This document shows, in pieces, positions 1 through 5,113 of a stretch of 6,730 nucleotides of DNA. Numbering within the stretch: the first letter of the stretch is position 1; every line of letters begins with the position of its first letter. The stretch is from Desulfobacterales bacterium (lineage in GTDB: Bacteria > Desulfobacterota > Desulfobacteria > Desulfobacterales > UBA11574): positions 1 to 6,730 of the forward strand of contig JAQYVG010000184.1 in assembly GCA_030145595.1 (NCBI GenBank), written 5' to 3'. The notes beneath the pieces were generated by a model, which was not told the origin of the DNA, ran no database searches, and saw nothing but the letters and a program-made list of their open reading frames with translations. A program made the position numbers and the translations under genes.

Positions 1-30
1 AAATACGGGCCGGTAACGACATTTGCCCTG

Positions 31-139
31 AGTGTTACAATTTGCAATAGTTTTTGCAGCTCGGCAAATATTTAATTTAAATTAAAGGTGTTATGGTATA
101 TTGCAAAAACAGCGCAGATGTATTGCATATTGCAACACT
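31..139. repeat. Nested inverted repeat (about 109 bp, cruciform-like)
   Basis: Three dyads sit inside one another. The outer arms 31-49 and 121-139 match as reverse complements at 17 of 19 positions. The inner arms GTTTTTGCA (50-58) and TGCAAAAAC (102-110) are perfect. At the centre TTTAATTTAAATTAAA (71-86) is a perfect 16-bp palindrome. The arms leave a 10-nt bulge on the right (111-120). The element could be a folded leader or terminator RNA, a remnant of a small non-autonomous mobile element, or a protein-binding region. The sequence does not decide between these. Confidence 0.6.
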
Positions 140-213
140 TTTCGATGGCGGCGTAGGTTACACCGAAAATGGTCTTAAGGAATAAGGTTTTTTAGTTATT
201 TAATAAGGTTGTC

Positions 214-280
214 TCTCGCAAAGGCGCAAAGAGGCAAAATTCTATCTTTATTAGTTTGCGAGCTTTGCGCCTTTGCGAGA
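214..280. repeat. Perfect 18-bp inverted repeat built of octamers
   Basis: The left arm TCTCGCAAAGGCGCAAAG (214-231) and right arm CTTTGCGCCTTTGCGAGA (263-280) are exact reverse complements across a 31-nt spacer. GCAAA/TTTGC (234-238/255-259) can extend the stem across a small internal loop. The left arm reads as 8-bp units, TCGCAAAG, GCGCAAAG, AGGCAAAA. These resemble the CACCAAGR octamers around 2443 and 3525, so I treat the three elements as one repeat style. A TTG codon at 273 inside the right arm opens a longer frame for the Lon-like gene, but it is not a credible start. Confidence 0.75.
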
Positions 281-336
281 TAATTTTAAGAATATACCTT
301 TTATAAAGCAGTTTCAATATATTATACACAAGAATG

Positions 337-360
337 ATTTTTCCTGCTTGCAGGAAAAAT
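337..360. promoter_or_regulatory. Perfect 24-bp palindrome in the lon leader
   Basis: ATTTTTCCTGC (337-347) and GCAGGAAAAAT (350-360) are exact reverse complements separated by TT. It lies 62 bp upstream of the Lon-like start codon and just after a TATTAT hexamer (320-325). This position suits an operator for a dimeric regulator. In RNA it would form a 10-bp hairpin with a 4-nt loop, followed by A-rich sequence rather than a T-tract on the gene strand, so it is not a standard terminator in that direction. The binding protein is unknown. Confidence 0.5.
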
Positions 361-422
361 ATCGTTGCGAAAAACGCCGGATTTGTTTTATAGTGGGAGC
401 AAAACACGGACAGGATCACACT

Positions 423-2420
423 ATGCGCTTATTTAAAAAAGGACCGGACAAAGAGCCGCTATCTGAAATAGAAGAATTGAAAGAAGCGGTGATGCATGCA
501 AGCATGCCGGAAGCAGTGGAAAAAGTTGCTTTCAAAGAGATCGAAAGACTTGCGAAAACCAGCCCTTCCAGTGGGGAATATACCATCGGTATTAATTATA
601 TCGATTATCTGGTCAGTCTTCCCTGGATCAGAATGACCGAAGATAATCTTGATATCAGGCGGGCCGAGTCAATTTTAGATGAAGAACATTTTGGACTGTC
701 CGACATCAAGGATCGTATCCTGGAGCATCTGGCAGTTCGCATATTGAAGATGACCCGCCAGTATAACATCCTGGTTGTGGATGACGAAAAAATGACTCGT
801 CGGAACCTGGAGCATGTTTTTACAAAAGACGGGTATTTGGTCGCAACTGCCGGCAGCGGCACTGAAGCGCTGGAACTTTTGCAAGAGAACTCCTTTGATG
901 TCGTTGTGACGGACCTCAAAATGGAAAAGGTCGACGGCATGGATGTTCTGGATCACGCCAAAGCCAAGGATCCCGGTACCGAGGTCATTATAATCACCGG
1001 ATACGCTACGGTACCGACGGCGATAGAAGCCATGAAAAAAGGCTCCTATCACTTTCTGGCCAAACCATTGAAGCTGAATGAAATCCGGGCCACTATCTCC
1101 AAGGCGTTGTTCAAGAAAAAAGATCGCCTGGAACCCAAAGGCCCCGTGCTTTGCTTTTCCGGTCCTCCCGGTACCGGCAAGACTTCTTTAGGGAAATCCA
1201 TCGCCCGGAGTCTGGAACGAAAATTCGTGCGCATGTCTTTGGCCGGGATGAAAGACGAAGCGGAAATCAGGGGACATCGTAAAAGCTATGTGGGTGCTTT
1301 GCCCGGTAGAATTATACAGGAAGTGCGCCGGGCCGAAACAAGAAATCCGGTTATTATGTTGGATGAAATCGATAAAATCGGTCAGGACTTCAAAGGCGAC
1401 CCGGCCGCGGCGTTGCTGGAAGTTCTCGATCCCGAGCAGAATACGCATTTTGTTGATCATTATCTTGATGTTCCTTTTGATCTATCGCGGGTTATGTTTA
1501 TTGCTACGGCCAACACCATCGACCCGATTCCCGGCCCGCTGCTGGATCGCTTGGAGGTTATCAATCTTTCAGGGTATACCGAAGAAGAAAAAGAGAATAT
1601 CGCCTTTAACTATTTAATATCCAGGGAAGTAGAAGAAGCCGGCCTTGCCGATGACCCTCCGGTGTTTACTTCCGAAGCAATTCGCAAGATCATCAGAGAA
1701 TATACGCGCGAAGCAGGGCTTAGAAATCTGCAACGACAGATCGCTGCGGTCTGCCGCAAAATTGCCAGAAACACCTTGGCCGGTAAAAGCAAAGACAAGT
1801 CAAACAGCATCACTCCCGAGGTGGTGGAACAGCTTCTGGGTCCCAGAAAGTTTCATTTTGAAGTGACGGAAGGCAAAGACAGGGTCGGTGTTGCCACCGG
1901 TCTGGCATGGACCGAAGCCGGCGGACAGATCATATTCATCGAAGCGGCAAAAATGAAAGGGACAAATAATCTGACCCTGACCGGTTCTCTGGGCGACGTG
2001 ATGAAAGAATCCGCCCAGGCGGCCATGAGCTACATCCGCAGCCATACCGAATTATTCAACATCTCTGAAGATATCTTTGAGCAGCATGATATCCATATTC
2101 ACGTTCCGGCCGGGGCCATTCCCAAAGACGGCCCCTCTGCGGGTGTGACCATCGCCATTGCGCTGATTTCCCTGCTGACCGATCGCCCGGGCAGAAGGGA
2201 TGTTGCGCTGACCGGTGAATTGACACTGAGCGGTAGAATCCTGCCGGTAGGCGGTGTCAAAGAAAAGGTTTTGGCGGCACATCGCGCCGGGGTGAAGACG
2301 GTAATTTTTCCGGGCAAAAATGAAGCGGATATCATGGATATACCCGCCGGCATCAAAAAAGATCTTAAAATTTATGCCATGGATGAACTACCCGAAATCG
2401 TTAATCTGGTTTTAAAGTAA
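423..2420 (+). CDS. lon: Lon-family ATP-dependent protease with inserted receiver domain
   Basis: This 665-residue cytoplasmic AAA+ serine protease (endopeptidase La family) is predicted to unfold and degrade proteins using ATP. Domain order: Lon helical segment, residues 1-110 (MPEAVEKVAFKEIERL and YIDYLVSLPW align with E. coli Lon); NtrC-like receiver, 114-230, with acidic pair D120/D121, phospho-acceptor D164, T192 and K214; AAA+ module from about 238, with Walker A GPPGTGKT (247-254), Walker B D314/E315, sensor-1 N364, arginine finger R376 and sensor-2 R434; proteolytic domain to the end. The catalytic dyad is S572 (PKDGPSAG) and K615, spaced 43 residues as in E. coli S679/K722. The roughly 200-residue LAN substrate-binding domain is absent, so the protein is shorter than typical Lon (about 780) despite the insertion. 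ATG at 423 is chosen because homology starts there and AGGA (412-415) lies 7 nt upstream. The longer frame from TTG 273 adds 50 unrelated residues. Phosphorylation probably gates activity (inference); no kinase gene is in view. Confidence 0.95.
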   Translation: MRLFKKGPDKEPLSEIEELKEAVMHASMPEAVEKVAFKEIERLAKTSPSSGEYTIGINYIDYLVSLPWIRMTEDNLDIRRAESILDEEHFGLSDIKDRILEHLAVRILKMTRQYNILVVDDEKMTRRNLEHVFTKDGYLVATAGSGTEALELLQENSFDVVVTDLKMEKVDGMDVLDHAKAKDPGTEVIIITGYATVPTAIEAMKKGSYHFLAKPLKLNEIRATISKALFKKKDRLEPKGPVLCFSGPPGTGKTSLGKSIARSLERKFVRMSLAGMKDEAEIRGHRKSYVGALPGRIIQEVRRAETRNPVIMLDEIDKIGQDFKGDPAAALLEVLDPEQNTHFVDHYLDVPFDLSRVMFIATANTIDPIPGPLLDRLEVINLSGYTEEEKENIAFNYLISREVEEAGLADDPPVFTSEAIRKIIREYTREAGLRNLQRQIAAVCRKIARNTLAGKSKDKSNSITPEVVEQLLGPRKFHFEVTEGKDRVGVATGLAWTEAGGQIIFIEAAKMKGTNNLTLTGSLGDVMKESAQAAMSYIRSHTELFNISEDIFEQHDIHIHVPAGAIPKDGPSAGVTIAIALISLLTDRPGRRDVALTGELTLSGRILPVGGVKEKVLAAHRAGVKTVIFPGKNEADIMDIPAGIKKDLKIYAMDELPEIVNLVLK

Positions 2421-2441
2421 ACAGCAAAACTTTTTTCATTG

Positions 2442-2653
2442 CCACCAAGACACCAAGACACTAAGATTATTATACGTAAAAGTCATTTGTCACTTGTCAT
2501 TGGAGTGCTACGCTTGAGGAGCACTTCGTTTGAGGAGCGGCCTGGCGGCCTTGAGGGATACCGATAATAAGACTTTTTCCCCCTTAAGCGGAGCGATCCT
2601 AAAGCATAGCGCTCTTTTTTATCCCCCTTCTTTGTGTCTTTGTGCCTTGGTGG
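2442..2653. repeat. Intergenic element with inverted octamer arrays
   Basis: The left arm holds CACCAAGA (2443-2450), CACCAAGA (2451-2458) and CACTAAGA (2459-2466). The right arm holds the complement units CTTTGTGT, CTTTGTGC and CTTGGTGG (2630-2653). Arms 2442-2465 and 2630-2653 pair at 21 of 24 positions. Inside are three heptamers TCATTTG, TCACTTG, TCATTGG (2483-2503), a hairpin AGTGCT/AGCACT (2504-2509/2520-2525), and near-direct repeats CGCTTGAGGAGC and CGTTTGAGGAGC (2511-2522, 2527-2538). It fills the gap between two convergent genes. A short plus-strand frame (2530-2718) runs through it and into the neighbouring gene and is not a credible protein. Confidence 0.7.
2590..2620 (+). terminator. 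Possible weak intrinsic terminator after the Lon-like gene
   Basis: GAGCG (2591-2595) can pair with CGCTC (2610-2614) around a 14-nt loop, with a flanking G-T pair, followed directly by six T residues (2615-2620). The stem is short and the loop large, so strength is doubtful. The site is 170 bp beyond the stop codon, between convergent genes, where a terminator is expected. The long octamer dyad around it may contribute instead. Confidence 0.3.
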
Positions 2654-2678
2654 AAAATCTATTTTTAGTTCCTGGATG

Positions 2679-3467
2679 TTACGTTATTAGCCGGAGCGCC
2701 TTTTCTTTGAGGTATTGAAAGACGTCGGGCCCTTCAGCGTCGGCCGGCTCCTTTTGCGATGTTACTTTGTGGATGAATTCAATTTTATCCTTGTCAAAAC
2801 TGCCAACCTGCCGGTCGATTAAATTCAAAGCGTTGTGGATCAGGCTGTAAATGACCATGGGACCGAAGACAACTTCTTTGCTCTCTTGGCGGCTCAAAAC
2901 GCCGAATCCCTTATGATGACTTATTTTAAAGGCCTTAGGGGCCGGTTCGTACCCCAGCATTTCGGCGAAAAGTTCCAGCGATTCGATAACGCCGTCGGCA
3001 TAGTCACGTTCCAGTGACGCGCAGCCGTCTTTGACAATTTCGTCAAGATCGGACTCGTCAAAGCTAAGATCCAGCTTTTCGATACATTCTAGCTGAATGG
3101 TTTTGACCGAATCTTCCTTTTTGCTGATGACCACATCGCTGTCATTTAATATTTTAATGACATTGCGGATGCTGATCATCTCTTTAACCGTGGGGCTTTT
3201 GCGCAAAGCCACGTCTTCGACAAAGGTGTTATAGATGGCCAAATCATTGTCGAGCACCAGAATGGTGGTCTGCTCGGCAGCGGCATCTTGCAAATATAGA
3301 TCAAGATCCCGCTCTTTTCTATGGGTATAAGTGCTCATTTCAAGCAGGCTGCGCATGATATTCTTATCTGCCTTGCGGCCGCTGTCCGGTGGTCCAATGG
3401 TTGCGATTACCTGTCTTGCCAGGCGGTTGATTTTGATTTTCTTTAAAAGATTTTCTTTAAAAGACAT
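2679..3467 (-). CDS. Unrecognised 262-residue soluble protein
   Basis: I do not recognise the family. The protein is highly charged, lacks a signal peptide and membrane segments, and should be cytoplasmic. The N-terminus is basic (KENLLKKIKINRLARQ, 4-19). It is followed by IATIGPPDSGRKADKN (21-36), whose GPPDSGRK only superficially resembles a P-loop and lacks GxxxxGK[ST] spacing. Residues 65-160 alternate short hydrophobic strands with acidic helices; 127-165 is markedly acidic (DLSFDESDLDEIVKD). A hydrophobic stretch VVFGPMVIYSLIHNALNLI (199-217) looks like a buried helix. ATG at 3467 is supported by AAGGA (3474-3478 on the minus strand), 6 nt upstream. The gene is convergent with the Lon-like gene and divergent from gltA, so it is probably its own transcript. 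A regulatory or adaptor role is possible, but nothing in the sequence assigns one. Confidence 0.85.
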   Translation of the reverse strand: MSFKENLLKKIKINRLARQVIATIGPPDSGRKADKNIMRSLLEMSTYTHRKERDLDLYLQDAAAEQTTILVLDNDLAIYNTFVEDVALRKSPTVKEMISIRNVIKILNDSDVVISKKEDSVKTIQLECIEKLDLSFDESDLDEIVKDGCASLERDYADGVIESLELFAEMLGYEPAPKAFKISHHKGFGVLSRQESKEVVFGPMVIYSLIHNALNLIDRQVGSFDKDKIEFIHKVTSQKEPADAEGPDVFQYLKEKALRLIT

Positions 3468-3522
3468 GATGTTTCCTTTATCTTCTTAATAACCACTTGA
3501 TATTTACTGCTTGGAGGGGCTT

Positions 3523-3659
3523 GCCACCAAGGCACCAAGGCACTAATGTCAGTAATCAGTAATCAGTAATCAGTTATCAGTTATCGGTTATCAGTAATCA
3601 GTTTTTCCTTACTGATCACTTCTCACTGATGACTTTTTACCCGTGAGTGTCTTAGTGGC
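3523..3659. repeat. Composite octamer/heptamer inverted repeat element
   Basis: The left edge has CACCAAGG, CACCAAGG and CACTAATG (3525-3548). The right edge GTGTCTTAGTGGC (3647-3659) is the reverse complement of 3523-3535 at 11 of 13 positions. Directly inside the left edge is the heptamer array 3549-3604. Inside the right edge are heptamers TTACTGA, TCACTTC, TCACTGA (3609-3629), of which TTACTGA is the exact complement of TCAGTAA. The outer octamer plus inner heptamer plan matches the element at 2442-2653, although the cores differ. This points to a dispersed intergenic repeat family. Confidence 0.7.
3549..3604. repeat. Eight tandem heptamers (TCAGTWA)
   Basis: Eight contiguous 7-bp units occupy exactly 56 bp: TCAGTAA three times, TCAGTTA twice, TCGGTTA, TCAGTAA, TCAGTTT. 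The units differ at one or two positions, so this is a mildly diverged microsatellite-like tract. It ends 134 bp upstream of the -35 box of the gltA promoter. It is not a CRISPR array, since there are no spacers. Confidence 0.9.
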
Positions 3660-3669
3660 TGAATCATTG

Positions 3670-3690
3670 ATGTTAATATAATGCTAACAT
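3670..3690. promoter_or_regulatory. Dyad ATGTTA / TAACAT around a TATAAT string
   Basis: ATGTTA (3670-3675) and TAACAT (3685-3690) are exact reverse complements with a 9-nt spacer that contains TATAAT (3677-3682). The -10 match is perfect, but the -35 region 17 nt upstream (AGTGGC) is poor. The site may be a secondary promoter or an operator. On the minus strand TATATT lies 18 nt from TTGCTC, which could drive the unknown gene. All of these readings are weak. Confidence 0.3.
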
Positions 3691-3730
3691 ATCGGTTTGA
3701 GCAAGTAAACCACGTCCTTCCCAATCCCAA

Positions 3731-3746
3731 CTGGTGACTTGACCAG
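3731..3746. promoter_or_regulatory. Operator-like dyad overlapping the gltA -35 box
   Basis: CTGGT (3731-3735) and ACCAG (3742-3746) are perfect reverse complements with a 6-nt spacer, and they overlap TTGACC. A dimeric regulator bound here would affect RNA polymerase access. The arms are only 5 bp, so chance is a real alternative. Confidence 0.3.
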
Positions 3747-3767
3747 GAGACCATATTCTTGTATATT
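3739..3767 (+). promoter_or_regulatory. Sigma-70-type promoter for gltA
   Basis: TTGACC (3739-3744, five of six consensus bases) and TATATT (3762-3767, five of six) are separated by exactly 17 bp. Transcription would start near 3774, giving a leader of about 45 nt that contains the gltA ribosome site AAGGA (3809-3813 region). It is the best promoter in the window and probably also serves the two genes after gltA. Confidence 0.6.
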
Positions 3768-3775
3768 CACCAAAA

Positions 3776-3797
3776 TTTGCATAAATTGTTGTGCAAA
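3776..3797. promoter_or_regulatory. TTTGCA / TGCAAA dyad at the predicted gltA transcript start
   Basis: TTTGCA (3776-3781) and TGCAAA (3792-3797) are exact reverse complements with a 10-nt spacer, placed at about +2 to +24 of the predicted transcript. The motif echoes the TTGCA/TGCAA words repeated upstream of the Lon-like gene (42-135), so a shared regulator is conceivable. It could also be a short leader hairpin. Confidence 0.3.
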
Positions 3798-3819
3798 AAG
3801 ATTTGTAAAAGGATAAATC

Positions 3820-5100
3820 ATGAGCAAGACAGCAAAGCTAGAATTTGAAGGTAAAACTTATCAGTTCCCTGTTGTTACAGGTACCGAAGGTGAAAAGGCC
3901 ATCGATATATCGCAACTGCGCTCCAAGGCCGGACTGATTACGCTCGATCCGGGCTATGCCAACACCGGCAGCTGCGCAAGTTCCATTACCTTTATGGATG
4001 GGGAAAAAGGCATTTTGCGCTATCGCGGTATTCCGATTGAACAACTGGCCGAGCATTCCAGTTTTATCGAGACCGCCTACCTGCTAATCAACGGCAGGTT
4101 GCCCACCGCAGAAGAACTCAAGCAGCTTTCGATGCTGTTCAATGATCATTCCCTGGTGCATGAGGACATGCAGATTTTTTATCAGAATTTTCCCAGGGGT
4201 GCGCACCCTATGGGCATCCTTTCATCCATGGCAAATGCTTTAAGAAGTTTCTATCCCGAACTGCAGGTAATTGAAGAAGAGATCAACATTACCGTTACCA
4301 GACTGCTCTCCAAGGTGCGCACTATGGCGGCCATGTCATACAAGATATCCAGGGGTCACAAGGTCGTTTATCCTCGCCCCGATTACAAGTATTCGGCCAA
4401 TTTTATGCACATGATGTTCGATACGCCGGTCAAGCCTTATGAGATCAATGAAACGCTGGTGAAAGCATTAGACGTTTTTTGGATTCTGCATGCCGATCAT
4501 GAGCAGAACTGTTCGACTTCCACCGTAAGGCTGGTGGGCAGCGGCAGGGTCAATCTTTACGCTGCTATTTCAGCCGGGATCGCCGCCCTCTGGGGGCCGT
4601 TGCACGGTGGCGCCAACCAGGCCGTTATTGAAATGCTGAAAGATATTCAAAGAGACGGCGGTAATCATCAGCGGGCCGTTGAAAAGGCCAAAGACAAAAA
4701 AGACCCCTTCCGGCTTATGGGGTTCGGCCACCGGGTTTACAAGGCCTATGATCCCCGTGCCAAAATAATTAAAAAAATGTGTGACAAGATCCTTAAAGAG
4801 CTTAATATCAGTGATCCGTTGCTCGACCTGGCCAAGGAACTGGAAGAAGTCGCCTTAACGGATGATTATTTTATTGAAAAAAATCTTTATCCCAACGTCG
4901 ACTTTTACAGCGGTATTGTGCTGCGGGCCATGGGAATTCCCACCAACATGTTTACGGTCATGTTTGCTATCGGCAGGCTGCCCGGATGGATCGCGCAATG
5001 GAAAGAGAGCATGGACGATCCCATGTGGAAGCTGGGACGGCCGCGTCAGGTCTATACCGGACCTGTTATTACGGATTATATCCCCATGGATCAACGCTGA
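3820..5100 (+). CDS. gltA: Citrate synthase (type I, Gram-negative type)
   Basis: Condenses acetyl-CoA and oxaloacetate to citrate and CoA, the entry step of the TCA cycle, in the cytoplasm. At 426 residues it matches the 427 of E. coli GltA, and similarity runs from end to end. The catalytic triad is present: H262 (GPLHGGAN), H304 (MGFGHRVYK) and D361 (NVDFYSG). Other hallmarks are HADHEQN (224-230), RLPGWIAQW (386-394) and GRPRQVYTG (406-414). Residues matching the E. coli NADH-inhibition site are kept (Y145, and R161/K165 in RLLSK), which fits a hexameric NADH-sensitive enzyme. The reactive cysteine of E. coli (C206 by my recollection) is V204 here. The ATG follows AAGGA with a short spacer and has a promoter about 50 bp upstream. 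Methylcitrate synthase is a less likely alternative, since those are shorter (about 380) and lack this N-terminal region. The peptidase gene starts 13 bp after the stop. Confidence 0.97.
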   Translation: MSKTAKLEFEGKTYQFPVVTGTEGEKAIDISQLRSKAGLITLDPGYANTGSCASSITFMDGEKGILRYRGIPIEQLAEHSSFIETAYLLINGRLPTAEELKQLSMLFNDHSLVHEDMQIFYQNFPRGAHPMGILSSMANALRSFYPELQVIEEEINITVTRLLSKVRTMAAMSYKISRGHKVVYPRPDYKYSANFMHMMFDTPVKPYEINETLVKALDVFWILHADHEQNCSTSTVRLVGSGRVNLYAAISAGIAALWGPLHGGANQAVIEMLKDIQRDGGNHQRAVEKAKDKKDPFRLMGFGHRVYKAYDPRAKIIKKMCDKILKELNISDPLLDLAKELEEVALTDDYFIEKNLYPNVDFYSGIVLRAMGIPTNMFTVMFAIGRLPGWIAQWKESMDDPMWKLGRPRQVYTGPVITDYIPMDQR

Positions 5101-5113
5101 GTCCGAATTTTTC

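Larger units (their letters stand above)
1..422. other. Intergenic region upstream of the Lon-like gene
   Basis: I see no convincing gene here. Reading frames are short, and the one minus-strand frame of about 75 codons (192-419) runs through repeat arms and has no recognisable protein character. The region holds three dyad structures, listed separately (31-139, 214-280, 337-360), and many TTGCA/TGCAA motifs between 42 and 135. An extended -10-like string, TGGTATATT (94-102), lies inside the first dyad, and a TATTAT hexamer (320-325) lies just before the third. Neither has a good -35 box, so the promoter of the downstream gene is not settled. I saw no CIRCE-type heat-shock operator and no clear sigma-32 or sigma-54 site. 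The first 30 bases could hold the end of an upstream gene, but nothing supports it. Confidence 0.6.
3468..3819. other. Divergent intergenic region upstream of gltA
   Basis: This 352-bp gap separates the minus-strand unknown gene from gltA. It contains, in order, the ribosome site of the minus-strand gene (about 3474-3478), an octamer/heptamer repeat element (3523-3659), a small dyad around a TATAAT string (3670-3690), and a rightward promoter with two flanking dyads (3731-3797). I found no RNA gene and no open frame worth calling. No clear minus-strand promoter is visible. The best guess is TTGGTG in the octamer array with TAAATA about 18 nt further, which is weak. Confidence 0.7.

Noticed and set aside
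21..36. GPPDSGRK of the minus-strand protein (residues 25-32) as a P-loop
   Set aside because: The spacing and final Lys-Ser/Thr of Walker A are missing and no Walker B is evident. Coordinates here are residue numbers within the gene at 2679-3467.
192..419. 75-codon minus-strand frame
   Set aside because: It passes through two inverted repeats, is low in complexity (Lys/Ile/Leu-rich), and has no ribosome site or recognisable content.
273..422. N-terminal extension of the Lon-like protein from TTG 273
   Set aside because: The codon lies in the arm of a perfect inverted repeat, has no ribosome site, and the 50 added residues resemble no Lon sequence. ATG 423 has AGGA at a good distance and homology begins there.
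675..1052. Long minus-strand frames opposite the receiver domain
   Set aside because: They are shadows of a well-supported plus-strand gene, with no independent start signal or motif.
423..2420. Frameshift or chimera joining a response regulator gene and a lon gene
   Set aside because: The reading frame is continuous through both junctions, the insertion falls exactly at the domain boundary, all catalytic residues are intact, and base use looks uniform.
2539..2550. GGCC-TGGC-GGCC hairpin as a terminator
   Set aside because: The stem is only 4 bp and no T-tract follows on either strand.
2530..2718. 62-codon plus-strand frame between the convergent genes
   Set aside because: It runs through the repeat element and into the 3' end of the minus-strand gene, with no start signal.
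3549..3604. CRISPR-like array
   Set aside because: The units are 7 bp and contiguous, without spacers, so this is a simple tandem repeat.
4862..5113. Upstream extension of the metallopeptidase frame into gltA
   Set aside because: This part overlaps conserved gltA codons in another frame. The translated sequence lacks any family similarity, and ATG 5114 directly follows the gltA stop.
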